Assembly (NCBI GenBank): GCA_003161435.1
Contig: PMOS01000030.1
Coordinates: 37,949 to 101,948 of the forward strand
Direction: 5' to 3'
From: Vulcanimicrobiota bacterium
GTDB taxonomy: Bacteria > Vulcanimicrobiota > Vulcanimicrobiia > Vulcanimicrobiales > Vulcanimicrobiaceae
DNA: 64,000 nt
Shown: positions 7,891 through 16,668 of the stretch, piece after piece
Layout of the letters: every line of letters begins with the position of its first letter
Numbering within the stretch: the stretch's first letter is position 1
Program-made: the position numbers and the translations under genes
Notes under the pieces: generated by a model
The model's input: the letters and a program-made list of their open reading frames with translations, nothing else
Database searches by the model: none
What the model was told of the DNA's origin: nothing

Positions 7891-9459
7891 TCAACGGGAG
7901 GCTGCGACGCGCACGCTCGCGCTCGCGCCGTCGCCGTCGACGCGCACGGTCGGCGCCGTTGCGGCGGCCGATTGCGGGATGACCTGGAACTCGATCACCT
8001 TCACACCCGACGCCGGCAGCGCGACGGTGGTGCGAAACGGCGCGCACTCGCGGTCGCTGCAGAACGACGCGACCCACCGTTTCGGCAAACCGCTGGCCGC
8101 GAGTGCGACCGACTTGCCGGGCGTGCCCGCGACCACCAGCCGGTACTTGTACGTGCTCGAAACCGAGCCGGGCAGATCCGGGCCCGTCCACGGCGCGAGC
8201 GAGAGCGCCGTCTTCCCCTGCGGCTGCGCGGTGTCGAGCGCGACGGTCGCCTCTTGCGCCTCTTCGAGATACATCGCGTAGCGCGTGTCCTTCTTCGGCA
8301 GCTTCGCCGCCCAGGCCGCGGTCTGCGCGAACGCGGCGCGCGCCCTGGACGTCGCGCCCGCCTTGATGAAGAGTCGCCCTTCGTAGAGGTACGCCCAGGC
8401 CAATTTGCGGATCGCCTTGGCGTCCGAGGGTTTCGCGATCACTGCCGCGCGCGCGCGGCCGATCGCTTGCGCGAACGCGACCGCACCGTCGTTGTAGCGC
8501 TTCGCGTCGCCGTCGGTTACGCCGAGCGAGACGAAATTATCGACGCTGGGATCGAGCAGCACGAGCTTGCCGTACGTGTCGGCGGCCCGTCCCTCATTGC
8601 CGGTCTCGTGCAGCGCCTCGGCATACCCCGCCAGCGAGTCCACGTCGTCCGGGGCTGCGTCGAGGCCGCGCGCGTATGCGGCGAGCGCGGCGGGCCATTC
8701 CTCGCGCGCCGCCGCCGCGTCGCCTTGCAGCCGGGCGACCAGCCCCCGGTCCTGCGGCGTTTCGGCCAACGGCGCGAGCGCCGCCGCGGCCGCGTCGCGC
8801 AACGTGTTCTCCTGCGCGACGATCCTCAGGTAGTCGGTATCGCCGTCGACGTTCTCCGCGTCGTCGATCGCTGCGAGCGCCTTCTTCACGGTCGCCCGCA
8901 CCGCCGTCGCATCGCCGGTGAACGCGAACTTGGCCGGATCGAGAAACGCGTCGGCCTTTTTCTGCGCGGCCGTCGCCAACACGCCGTCGCGTCCGGCACG
9001 CGCGTCGTCCACGAAGCCGGCCAAGATCTGCGGGGAGATGTTGCCGACGTAGCGAGCGCGCACGACGCCGGCACCGTCGATCACGTAGGTAGTGGGAAAC
9101 GCCCGAATGTCGTATGCTTTCTCGAACGTCTTGTCGCCGTCGATCGCCTGCGGGTACGGCAATTGCTTCGATGCGACGAACGCGCGCACGATCGGCGCCT
9201 CTTCGGTCGAGTCGATGCCGAGAAAGGCGACGTCCCCGCGTGCAACCAGCCGCTTCGCGCTCGAGATCAGATCGGGCGTCTCTTCCCGGCACGGCGGGCA
9301 CCACGTGGCCCACGTGTTGATGACCAACGTCTTGCCGCGGTAGCCGGCGAGCGAAACCGTGCGGCCCTCGAGCGTGGTGAGGTGGAAGTCGGGGGCGGGC
9401 GCACCGACTTGCGGGCCGGTCAGGGCGAGCGCCGTCGCAGCCACGATCGCGTGCAGCAT
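7891..9459 (-). CDS. Exported TlpA-like thioredoxin with TPR region and C-terminal beta domain (paralogue 1)
   Basis: 522 residues. After a short signal peptide comes a TlpA/ResA-type thioredoxin domain (about 18-155) with active site WCPPCRE, preceded by TWAT and followed by the cis-proline FPTTYVI. The middle (about 190-400) is helical with TPR-like repeats. The last 110 residues form a domain with LSLAPWTGPDLPGSV and a cysteine pair, SFCSDRECAPFR, which I do not know from a named family. TlpA-like proteins reduce or exchange disulfides outside the membrane. It ends seven bases before the next paralogue begins and is plainly a tandem duplicate of it. Confidence 0.85.
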   Translation of the reverse strand: MLHAIVAATALALTGPQVGAPAPDFHLTTLEGRTVSLAGYRGKTLVINTWATWCPPCREETPDLISSAKRLVARGDVAFLGIDSTEEAPIVRAFVASKQLPYPQAIDGDKTFEKAYDIRAFPTTYVIDGAGVVRARYVGNISPQILAGFVDDARAGRDGVLATAAQKKADAFLDPAKFAFTGDATAVRATVKKALAAIDDAENVDGDTDYLRIVAQENTLRDAAAAALAPLAETPQDRGLVARLQGDAAAAREEWPAALAAYARGLDAAPDDVDSLAGYAEALHETGNEGRAADTYGKLVLLDPSVDNFVSLGVTDGDAKRYNDGAVAFAQAIGRARAAVIAKPSDAKAIRKLAWAYLYEGRLFIKAGATSRARAAFAQTAAWAAKLPKKDTRYAMYLEEAQEATVALDTAQPQGKTALSLAPWTGPDLPGSVSSTYKYRLVVAGTPGKSVALAASGLPKRWVASFCSDRECAPFRTTVALPASGVKVIEFQVIPQSAAATAPTVRVDGDGASASVRVAASR

Positions 9460-9466
9460 CGTAGGT

Positions 9467-11083
9467 CTAGACGCGCACGACGGCGGCGACCGTTGCAGCC
9501 GCCTGACCGCCGTGCGTCGCGTCGATGCGAACGTGAACGGGGCCGCCGTGCGGCGTGGTCGGCACGACTTGGAACTCGACGACCTTCACGCCGTCGGCCG
9601 GCACGACGACCGAGGTGCGAAACGGCGCGCAGACCCGATCGGTGCAGAACGAACCGATCCAGTGTTGTGGCAGTCCACTAGCAGCGAGGTCGAGGTGCGC
9701 GCCGGCGACACCGGTGACGACGAGCCGGTATTTGACCGTGCTCGCGACCGAACCGGGCAGGTCGGGACCGGTCCATGGTGCGAGCGAGAGCGCTGCGCCA
9801 CGGCCACGCGCGACGTCGAGCGCGACCTCGCCCTCCTGCGCTTGTTCGAGATACCAGTCGCGGCGCGGGTCGCCGGCCGCGATCTGCGCGGCGGCGGCGG
9901 CGGCGCGCGCGAATGCGGCCCGTGCCTTGGCGCGATTTCCGGCGTCGGTCTCCATGCGCCCGTAGTACAGGTTCGTCCAGGCCAGCGAGGGCGGCGTCGC
10001 GGCCGCGATCTGCTGCGCCCGTTCGAACGCCAGCTCGGCGGCGGCGACCTCACCGTGCTTCGCTTGCGCGCGGCCGAGCGTGACGAACGCCGGTGCAGAC
10101 GGCGCGAGGGCGGCGATCTGCGCGTCGACCGCGACGACACGCGCCGTATCGCCGAGCTCGGACGCGGCGTATGCCTGACCGCCCAATGCGGCGAGATCGC
10201 CGGGCGCGTGAGCGAGCGCGTCGGCATAGGCGGCATAGGCATCGTGCCAGCGACCCAGCGCGGCATCCTCGTCGCCGCGCAAGCGCGCCAGCAGCGCAGC
10301 ATCGGCGTCGCCCGAAGCGATCGGCGCGAGCGCGGCGATCGCCGCGGCGCGCAGCCGCTCTTCTTCGGCTTGCGTCTTGATCAGATCGTGGTCGCGCGAT
10401 GAATCGTCCATCGCGTCGTCCTCGAGGTCGTCCGCGTTCGCGATCGCCGCAGCCGCCTTTGCCGCATTGGCCCGAACCGACGCGGCGTCGCCGTCGAACG
10501 GGTACTGCGCCGGCGCGAGCAACGCGTCGAGCTGCGCCTGAAACGCGGTTTCCAGGGGCGCGCTCTCGCCGTGTTGCGCGGCGACGATGTACGCGTGCAG
10601 CTGCGCACGCGGCAACAGGTTGTCGGCGTGGCGCGCTCGCAGCACGCCGTCCGGACCGATCACGAACGTCGTCGGATAGTTCCGAATATCGTAGGCCGTC
10701 GCGAACGCGCTGGTTCCGCTCGTCGCGACTTGCGGGTACGGAATCTCCTTGGCGGCGGAGAACGCGCGCACCATCGACGCCGGCTCGGTCGTATCGATTC
10801 CCAAGAACGCGACGCCGCGCCCCGCGTCGCCGTGAGCCTCGGCGACCAGATCGGGAGTTTCCAGCCGGCACGGCGGGCACCACGAGCCCCAGACGTTGAG
10901 CACCAGCGTCTTGCCGCGATAGTCGCTGAGGCGGACGGTTTTACCGTCGACCGTCGTGAGCGTGAACGCCGGTGCCGGCTGTCCGACCATCGGTCCGGGC
11001 AGCTCCTGTGCCTGCGCGGCCCGCAAGCACACCGATGCCAGCACGATCGCGGCGGCCGGCCACACGCGGGAAGAGATCGTCAT
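9467..11083 (-). CDS. Exported TlpA-like thioredoxin with TPR region and C-terminal beta domain (paralogue 2)
   Basis: 538 residues with the same architecture as its neighbour: signal peptide ending near RAAQAQ, thioredoxin domain with SWCPPCRLE, cis-proline YPTTFVI, a TPR-like alanine-rich helical middle (about 230-420) and the C-terminal domain with LSLAPWTGPDLPGSV and SFCTDRVCAPFR. The two proteins are most alike at the ends and differ in the helical middle, as expected for an old tandem duplication. An acidic insert (DDLEDDAMDDSS) is unique to this copy. It lies four bases from the ABC permease gene, so the redox pair may share its transcript. Confidence 0.85.
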   Translation of the reverse strand: MTISSRVWPAAAIVLASVCLRAAQAQELPGPMVGQPAPAFTLTTVDGKTVRLSDYRGKTLVLNVWGSWCPPCRLETPDLVAEAHGDAGRGVAFLGIDTTEPASMVRAFSAAKEIPYPQVATSGTSAFATAYDIRNYPTTFVIGPDGVLRARHADNLLPRAQLHAYIVAAQHGESAPLETAFQAQLDALLAPAQYPFDGDAASVRANAAKAAAAIANADDLEDDAMDDSSRDHDLIKTQAEEERLRAAAIAALAPIASGDADAALLARLRGDEDAALGRWHDAYAAYADALAHAPGDLAALGGQAYAASELGDTARVVAVDAQIAALAPSAPAFVTLGRAQAKHGEVAAAELAFERAQQIAAATPPSLAWTNLYYGRMETDAGNRAKARAAFARAAAAAAQIAAGDPRRDWYLEQAQEGEVALDVARGRGAALSLAPWTGPDLPGSVASTVKYRLVVTGVAGAHLDLAASGLPQHWIGSFCTDRVCAPFRTSVVVPADGVKVVEFQVVPTTPHGGPVHVRIDATHGGQAAATVAAVVRV

Positions 11084-11087
11084 GTCG

Positions 11088-11855
11088 TCACGTCCGCAGC
11101 TTGAAACCCACGGCCGTCATTCGCAGCGCGACAACGAAGGCGGCCACGGCCAACGTCGTCACCACCCCCAGCGAAACCGCCAGCGGTACGTCGCCCGTTC
11201 GAATGTAGCTGTACCGAAAGGAATCGATCATGTAGAACATCGGGTTGACCAGCGAGATCTTCTGCAGCAGCGGCGGCAGCAGCTGCATCGAGGTGAAGAC
11301 GCCGCCGACGAACACCAGCGGCGTGATGAAGAACGTCGTGAGCACGGCGATGTGATCGAACTTCTCGGCCAGCAGCCCGAAGATGATCCCGAGCGACGAG
11401 AACAGGATCGCTACCAGCACGATCGTGAGCAGGTACAGCGCCCAGTCACTTGGCGCGGCATGAACCAGTACAGCACCCAGCGCGGTGATGAGCAGCGCGA
11501 TGAAGATCGCGCGAACGACCCCCGCCACGACGTAACCTAGCACGATCTCGATTGCCGAGAGCGGCGCGATCAGCAGCTCCTGGATCGAGTTCATGAAGCG
11601 CCCTTGGAAGACCGACGACGAGCTCTCGCTGTAGGTCTGATCGATCAGCTGGAGCATGATGAGGCCCGGGATCAGGAACTGCGCGTAGGAGACGCCCTGA
11701 ACTTCCTTGATTCTGCTGCCCAGGCCGAGCCCGAAGATGAACACGTAGAGCAGCGTCTGGATCACCGGGGGCCAGATCACTTGGTTGATGATCGAGAAGG
11801 TGCGCACCATCTCGCGTTTGACCAGCGTTTGAAAGCCGACGCTGTTGACGATCAC
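11088..11855 (-). CDS. ABC-2 type exporter permease
   Basis: 255 residues with six hydrophobic helices, of the DrrB/NodJ/YadH-type ABC-2 family. The ABC-2 region between helices 5 and 6 and the N-terminal amphipathic helix (FQTLVKREMVRTF) are recognisable. It forms a homodimer in the inner membrane that works with the adjacent ATPase; the two genes overlap by four bases (ATGA). Members export drugs, lipids or polysaccharides; nothing here reveals the cargo. Confidence 0.9.
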   Translation of the reverse strand: MIVNSVGFQTLVKREMVRTFSIINQVIWPPVIQTLLYVFIFGLGLGSRIKEVQGVSYAQFLIPGLIMLQLIDQTYSESSSSVFQGRFMNSIQELLIAPLSAIEIVLGYVVAGVVRAIFIALLITALGAVLVHAAPSDWALYLLTIVLVAILFSSLGIIFGLLAEKFDHIAVLTTFFITPLVFVGGVFTSMQLLPPLLQKISLVNPMFYMIDSFRYSYIRTGDVPLAVSLGVVTTLAVAAFVVALRMTAVGFKLRT

Positions 11856-12577
11856 CGGCGGGTGAGCTCCAGGAAGATGTCTTGCAGCGAGCCTTCACCG
11901 ATCAGTTTCTTGGTCGTCTCGAGCGCGACCAGCTTGCCGGCGTGGATGATCCCGATGCGATCGCAGAGCTCTTCGGCTTCTTCGAGGTAGTGGGTGGTCA
12001 GGATGATCGTCGTCCCGTTCGTGTTGAGCTCGCGCAGCATCGACCACAACTCGAGCCGCAGCTCCACGTCGACACCGGCCGTCGGCTCGTCGAGGATCAC
12101 CAGCCGCGGTTGGTGGATCAACGCGCGCGCCAGCGTGAGCCGGCGTTTCATCCCGCCCGAAAGTTTGGTGTAGACCAGCTTGGCCTTGGACGTCAAATCG
12201 AAGCGCTCGAGCAGCAAGTCGGCGCGTTTGGCGACGGCGGGTCCGCGCAAGCCGTAGTAGCCGGCCTGAAAGATCAGCACGTCGCGGATGTTGAGATAGC
12301 GGTCGAAGTTGTACTCTTGCGGCGCCAGCCCGACCGTCCCGCGCGCCGCGCGCCAGTCCCGCACGACGTCGTGACCGAACAGCGCGATCGAGCCGCCGGT
12401 GATCTTGGCCAAGCCGACGATCGCGTTGATCGTCGTGGTCTTGCCGGCACCGTTGGGGCCGAGCAGGCCGAAGAACTGACCCTCGGGCACGACGAACGAG
12501 ATCCCGTCGACGGCCGTGAAGTCACCATAGCGTTTGACGAGGTTCTCGATGCGGAGTGCCGGGACGGCACCGTTCAT
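11852..12577 (-). CDS. ABC exporter ATP-binding protein
   Basis: 241 residues with the full nucleotide-binding set: Walker A GPNGAGKTT, Q-loop (APQEYNFD), signature LSGGMKRRL, Walker B LVILDEPTAG and switch histidine TTHYLEE. The QEYNFD and SGGMKRR forms are typical of the YadG/DrrA-like exporters. The start overlaps the phosphoesterase stop and the end overlaps the permease start, giving a tightly coupled three-gene run. It powers export through the adjacent ABC-2 permease. Confidence 0.93.
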   Translation of the reverse strand: MNGAVPALRIENLVKRYGDFTAVDGISFVVPEGQFFGLLGPNGAGKTTTINAIVGLAKITGGSIALFGHDVVRDWRAARGTVGLAPQEYNFDRYLNIRDVLIFQAGYYGLRGPAVAKRADLLLERFDLTSKAKLVYTKLSGGMKRRLTLARALIHQPRLVILDEPTAGVDVELRLELWSMLRELNTNGTTIILTTHYLEEAEELCDRIGIIHAGKLVALETTKKLIGEGSLQDIFLELTRR

Positions 12578-13311
12578 GGGATCACCGCGCCGGGCTCACC
12601 GAGCTTGGGATAACGGTGCCGGCGCAAGCTCGCGAGACGCTTCTCGACATCCGGGATCCCGCTCTTGCGCAGCTGACGCGCAACCTTCTCGACATCGAAC
12701 GGCACGCGGCGCGACTGCACTTCCCAACCGCCAGGGCGTTGGGTGAGCAGCGCGTAGTGCGCCAGCGGATCGCCGTCCTTCGGCAACCCCGCCGACGCGA
12801 CGTTGACCAGCGTGCGCCCGCGCCACACGCGAACGTACGGCAGGTGCAGGTGGCCGAACGCGATCGTCCGCTGCGCGACATGGCCGAACATCCGCTCGAG
12901 CGTATCGTCGTAGGCGTCGGGCCAGACGTGCTCGTCGTCGGAGATCGGGTTCGCGTGACAGATCAGCAGCCCGTCCTCACCGTCGCCGAAGCTCAATGAA
13001 AACGGCAGCTCGCCGAGCTCCCGTGTCCTGTCCTCGCCGATTTGTTCGCGCACCCACGCGACGGCTTGCGCGTCTTGGGGATCGAGCTGCTCGACGTCGG
13101 CTTGCCCGACCATGCGATCGGTGTTCCCGCGCAGGCAGCGCGCGCCGGCGTCGCGCAGGCGCTCGAGCACCTGCTTGGGGCGCGGGCCGTCGACGCACAG
13201 ATCGCCGGCTGCGACGACGACGTCTGCGCCGCCGCGCGCGGCGAGATCGACAAGACAGCGCGCGAGCGCGTGCGCGTTGCCGTGGATGTCGGAGAGGATG
13301 GCGATGCGCAA
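12574..13311 (-). CDS. Metallophosphoesterase (YfcE/ApaH-like fold)
   Basis: 245 residues of the calcineurin-like phosphoesterase fold. The motifs are DIHGN (DxH), AGDLCVDG (GDxxxxG), RGNTD (GN[HD]), CHANP and FGHLHLPY (GHxH), which together bind two metals. The family cleaves phosphodiesters or phosphomonoesters of small substrates. It is cytosolic. It begins the transcript of the ABC exporter genes and overlaps the ATPase gene by four bases, which hints at a shared role, though the link could be only positional. Confidence 0.85.
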   Translation of the reverse strand: MRIAILSDIHGNAHALARCLVDLAARGGADVVVAAGDLCVDGPRPKQVLERLRDAGARCLRGNTDRMVGQADVEQLDPQDAQAVAWVREQIGEDRTRELGELPFSLSFGDGEDGLLICHANPISDDEHVWPDAYDDTLERMFGHVAQRTIAFGHLHLPYVRVWRGRTLVNVASAGLPKDGDPLAHYALLTQRPGGWEVQSRRVPFDVEKVARQLRKSGIPDVEKRLASLRRHRYPKLGEPGAVIP

Positions 13312-13327
13312 CGTGGGGACGCGGCCG

Positions 13328-14203
13328 TCAGCCGCGCTTCACCGCGAGGGCGAGCGAGAACGGGCCAAAACCGGCTTTCCCGAACTCCCACAGGTCGATC
13401 GCTTCGACCGCGATCTTGGCCTTGCGCATCAGTGCGATCGACTCGCGAAAGCGCAAGTTGGCGATCACCCGGCGTTCGCCCAGTGCCAGAACGCCGGCGG
13501 CCAGCTCCTCGCCGCGCGGGACTTCGACGATGCGCAAACCGCTCGCGGCGACGAGGTCGACACGCTCGGGCGCCGCGATCGCGAGTTCCGCGCCGACGAT
13601 CGAGAACACGTCGCGCAGCCGTGGGACGTCGTTGGCGATCGCCAGCTCGACGACCCGGTAGCCGCTCTGCGAGACGATCGCCTCGAGCTGTTTACGGCCG
13701 AGCTCGTTCGATCGCCGGCGCAAGCCGGTCCCCGCCCGCGGCACGCCGATGAACACGGTTTCCGTTCCGATCGCTACGTCGGTCGCGTCGAGCAGACCCG
13801 GCGCTTCGATCCGGCCGACGATCGGGATGCCCAGCTCGGTCAGGTGACGCTCGACCGCGCCGACCTCGGACCGGCGTTCGAGCTGCGACGGCCGCGCGAT
13901 GAGCGCTCCGTGCGGAAGGACGATCGCGCAATCGGCGACGAGGGTCTCGGTCGGCGACTCGCTGACCGGCTCCATCTCGCGGACATGGACACCGCGGTCG
14001 CGCAACGTGCCCACGAAGACGTCATGCTGCTCCCGCGCACGGTCCGCGATCGGCGAGGGCTCACCCTTGATCGGCGGCAAGCGGTCGACGGCGGCCGAAG
14101 GCCGCAGAACGAGCGCGGCCGACAGGGCGCCGGCATCGGTCGACACATACGGCGAGGCGTAGGGCTTCACGGGCACAACGTGCAGCGGTTCGCCGAACGG
14201 CAC
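13328..14203 (-). CDS. Arginine deiminase / DDAH-like protein lacking the catalytic His and Cys
   Basis: 291 residues of the guanidine-modifying pentein fold. N-terminal VLRPSAAVDRLPP and REQHDVFVGTLRDRGV match arginine deiminase and dimethylargininase landmarks, as does LLDATDVAIG. But the catalytic positions differ: where relatives have HLDTVF this protein has RLRDVF, and where they end in a GG-x-x-C nucleophile loop this one reads FGPFSL, with serine or phenylalanine in place of cysteine. The only cysteine is elsewhere (VADCAIV). It is therefore probably not an active hydrolase and may bind a guanidino ligand or a partner. The start could also be the GTG at 14170. Confidence 0.7.
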   Translation of the reverse strand: MPFGEPLHVVPVKPYASPYVSTDAGALSAALVLRPSAAVDRLPPIKGEPSPIADRAREQHDVFVGTLRDRGVHVREMEPVSESPTETLVADCAIVLPHGALIARPSQLERRSEVGAVERHLTELGIPIVGRIEAPGLLDATDVAIGTETVFIGVPRAGTGLRRRSNELGRKQLEAIVSQSGYRVVELAIANDVPRLRDVFSIVGAELAIAAPERVDLVAASGLRIVEVPRGEELAAGVLALGERRVIANLRFRESIALMRKAKIAVEAIDLWEFGKAGFGPFSLALAVKRG

Positions 14204-14218
14204 CCGGTGTCCTGATGG

Positions 14219-14620
14219 CTAGATCCCGAGAAACACCGCGGCCGGTACGTGGAAGCGCTCACTGAGCTTGAGGGCCTGACTCTTACTGATCTCTCGCTTT
14301 CCGGAAAGCATCTCCGACGCAAGTCCCTTCGAGCCGATGATTTTAGCCAGCTCGGATTGCGAGACGCCATTTGCTTCCATCAGTTCGCGGACTACCTCGA
14401 TGGGCGAGGCCGACTTCAAGGCATAGTGCTGATCTTCGAAACGCTCGACCAACAGCGTGAGAAGATCCAACATCTCCCGTTCGGCAGACGACAAGTCATC
14501 GTTCCGCATGAGTTGGTCGATGCGGCGCAACGCACGCGCGTTGTCCTTGACGGTCCGAATGACGTGTGGACGTTCTTCCATCAAGAGCGCTGAGTAGGCG
14601 GGACCATCAACGAGCGTCAT
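14219..14620 (-). CDS. higA: HigA-type antitoxin with HTH domain
   Basis: 133 residues. The C-terminal half is a Xre-type helix-turn-helix (GVSQSELAKIIGSKGLASEMLSGKREI) followed by a final helix, the layout of the chromosomal HigA antitoxins; the N-terminal half is acidic and would wrap the toxin. It overlaps the toxin gene by four bases with the toxin first, the usual higBA order. HigA should neutralise HigB and repress the operon through the palindrome in front of higB. The base composition here is clearly lower in GC than the neighbours, suggesting horizontal gain. Confidence 0.85.
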   Translation of the reverse strand: MTLVDGPAYSALLMEERPHVIRTVKDNARALRRIDQLMRNDDLSSAEREMLDLLTLLVERFEDQHYALKSASPIEVVRELMEANGVSQSELAKIIGSKGLASEMLSGKREISKSQALKLSERFHVPAAVFLGI

Positions 14621-14910
14621 AGCTTCTTCCAGTCACCCTTGTCGTACTCGGCGTGTGACAACACGGCGCGAATATAAAGTATCTTCAGATTGTAGTGTAT
14701 ACGGGCAACGAGGCGATAGGTGTTTCCCCGTATATTGAACACGGTCAGGTCGCCAACGGTATCAGCCGAAGCGAATGTCTGTCGCACTTCGACAAGGCTC
14801 GACCATGTCGCCGACTTGGCGATTCGATACCACGCGTCCAATGCAATGCTGCTGCCAGGATGCCGCCGCGAAAACTCTGCTAAGGCTAGGCGACTGATCA
14901 CCCGCATCAC
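14617..14910 (-). CDS. higB: HigB-type mRNA interferase toxin
   Basis: 97 residues. HigB-family landmarks are visible: an N-terminal helix rich in Arg/His (EFSRRHPGSSIALDAWYRI), VFNIRGNTYRLVARIHY, and a C-terminal ILYIRAVLSHAEYDKGDW. HigB toxins of the RelE superfamily cleave mRNA, usually at the ribosome. The ATG at 14907 is likely the true start, as the GTG before it touches the operator. It is co-transcribed with higA. Confidence 0.85.
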   Translation of the reverse strand: MMRVISRLALAEFSRRHPGSSIALDAWYRIAKSATWSSLVEVRQTFASADTVGDLTVFNIRGNTYRLVARIHYNLKILYIRAVLSHAEYDKGDWKKL

Positions 14911-14911
14911 G

Positions 14912-14938
14912 GGGATGTTCTCATATCGAGAACACCCC
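14912..14938. promoter_or_regulatory. Likely HigA operator upstream of higB
   Basis: A perfect inverted repeat TGTTCTC-atatc-GAGAACA at 14916-14934, flanked by GGGG and CCCC that extend the symmetry. It lies immediately in front of the higB start, where HigA autoregulation is expected in this family. It is also between higBA and the divergent symporter genes. Confidence 0.65.
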
Positions 14939-14998
14939 TGTCAAGACAATGTGCCCGCACTTGCGGGAAACGAGGCAAGCGCAGGTAAAGGCCCCGCC

Positions 14999-15187
14999 AT
15001 GACAGGCCGTAGTACCGCCATCATTTGCGCGATCGTCCCCGTGCTGGCGCTGACCCTCGGGGTCGTCTTCGCGAACCACCTCGAGCCCCGCATTCTGGGC
15101 TTGCCGTTCGTGTTGGCCTGGATCGTCATCTGGGTCTTGCTCACGCCGGCTTTCATGTGGGTGGCGTACCGGAGCCAGCGCGCGTGA
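14999..15187 (+). CDS. DUF3311-type small membrane subunit of SSS symporter
   Basis: 62 residues with two hydrophobic helices (VPVLALTLGVVFANH and a second around PFVLAWIVIWVLLTP) and a basic end. This is the pattern of DUF3311 proteins, which are encoded directly before sodium:solute symporters. The ATG at 14999 has TAAAGG at proper spacing; longer ORF versions run into the higB promoter and are rejected. Its stop overlaps the symporter's GTG start. Confidence 0.75.
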   Translation: MTGRSTAIICAIVPVLALTLGVVFANHLEPRILGLPFVLAWIVIWVLLTPAFMWVAYRSQRA

Positions 15188-16662
15188 ACGCGCAGATCGC
15201 GCTTGGCATCGTCGCGCTGGTCGTCGTCGGGACGATCCTGCTGGGATTGAGCGGTGTGCGCGGGGTCAAGATGGACCCGCAAGAGTTCATCGTCGGCGGC
15301 CGGCGCGTCGGGGCGCTGCTGCTGTGGCTGCTGCTCGCGGGCGAGATCTACACGACCTTCACCTTTCTGGGCGCCGCGGGTTGGGCGTACGGGAAGGGCG
15401 CGCCGGCGTACTACATCCTGTGCTACGGCACGATCGCGTACGTCATCTCGTTCTTCCTCGCCCCACCCATCCACCGCATCGCGCGCGAGCGCGGTTATCT
15501 CACCGGACCCGACTTCTTCGCCGACCGTTATGGAAGCCGTTTACTCGGCGCGCTCGTGGCGCTGCTCGGTTTTTCGATGCTCGTCCCGTACGTTACGCTG
15601 CAATTGACGGGGTTGCAGATCTTGCTGCAGATCGCCGGCTATGGAACGATCGACGCGCTACGAGCCGTCGCAATCGGGTTCTTCGTCGTCGCGCTCTTCA
15701 CGTTCGCCGCCGGCCTGCGCGGCGCCGCGTTCGCCAGCGTCGCAAAGGATCTGCTGGTGCTGCTCGGCGTCATCTTCGCGGGGATCCTGCTGCCGATCCA
15801 CTTCTTCGGTTCACCGGCGGGTGCGCTCGACGCGGTGCTGCGCGATCATCCGCATTGGCTCACCATCGCGGGGCCGAACTCGCCGAACGGGATAACTTGG
15901 GTCGTTACTACCACGATCCTCACCGGCTGCGGCTTCTTCATGTGGCCGCAATCGATGGCCGCCATCTACAGCGCGCGCAACGAGGACACGCTGCGGCGCA
16001 ACGCGGTGTTTCTGCCGTTCTACCAGGTCATGCTGCTGCTGGTGTTCTTTGCCGGCTTCACCGCGCTCGAGGTGATGCCGGGCCTCAAAGGGCCGGCTGC
16101 GGATCAATCGTTCATGCTCGTCGTGCAGAAGTACTACCCGGCTTGGGTGCTCGGCTTTCTCGCCGCCGCAGGGACGCTGGCCGCGCTGATCCCCGCCGCC
16201 GGACAGCTGCTCGCCGCGGCCAGCATCGTCGGCAAGAACGTCTTCGCCGACTACGGGATCGCGCGTGACCCCGCGTCACAGACGCGCACGACGCGCATCC
16301 TCGTGCTGGTCGTCGCGGTGCTCGCTTTCGGATTCTGGGCGTACAATAGGCAGACGCTCGTGAGCTTGCTGTTGATCGGCTACAACGGGATCGCGCAGCT
16401 CGTCCCGGGCGTCGTGCTCGGCGTCGCGACGCGCCGTCCGCCCGCGCTCGCAGTCGGCGCCGGAATCCTCGCCGGTCTTGCGACGCTGATCCTGTTCGTC
16501 GTACCGAAAACCGCAGAGATCATCGAAATCAACACCCGGATAACCGCGCACGGTATCAATACCGGGCTCGTCGCCCTTGCGATCAACATCGTCGTCACCG
16601 CGGTCCTTTGGGCCGTCATCCCGAAGCGCGCTTCAGCGGCCGTCGAGGCCGCACAAGGGTGA
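15184..16662 (+). CDS. Sodium:solute symporter (SSS family)
   Basis: About 492 residues from the GTG at 15184, with roughly 13 transmembrane helices. SSS landmarks include EFIVGGRRVGALLLWLLLAGE near the N-terminus and GRRxG-, RYGSR- and MWPQSMAAIYSARN-type segments. The family uses a sodium (or proton) gradient to import small organic substrates such as acetate, pantothenate, proline or sugars; the specificity cannot be told. The four-base overlap with the DUF3311 gene means coupled translation. Confidence 0.9.
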   Translation: MNAQIALGIVALVVVGTILLGLSGVRGVKMDPQEFIVGGRRVGALLLWLLLAGEIYTTFTFLGAAGWAYGKGAPAYYILCYGTIAYVISFFLAPPIHRIARERGYLTGPDFFADRYGSRLLGALVALLGFSMLVPYVTLQLTGLQILLQIAGYGTIDALRAVAIGFFVVALFTFAAGLRGAAFASVAKDLLVLLGVIFAGILLPIHFFGSPAGALDAVLRDHPHWLTIAGPNSPNGITWVVTTTILTGCGFFMWPQSMAAIYSARNEDTLRRNAVFLPFYQVMLLLVFFAGFTALEVMPGLKGPAADQSFMLVVQKYYPAWVLGFLAAAGTLAALIPAAGQLLAAASIVGKNVFADYGIARDPASQTRTTRILVLVVAVLAFGFWAYNRQTLVSLLLIGYNGIAQLVPGVVLGVATRRPPALAVGAGILAGLATLILFVVPKTAEIIEINTRITAHGINTGLVALAINIVVTAVLWAVIPKRASAAVEAAQG

Positions 16663-16668
16663 CAGGAT

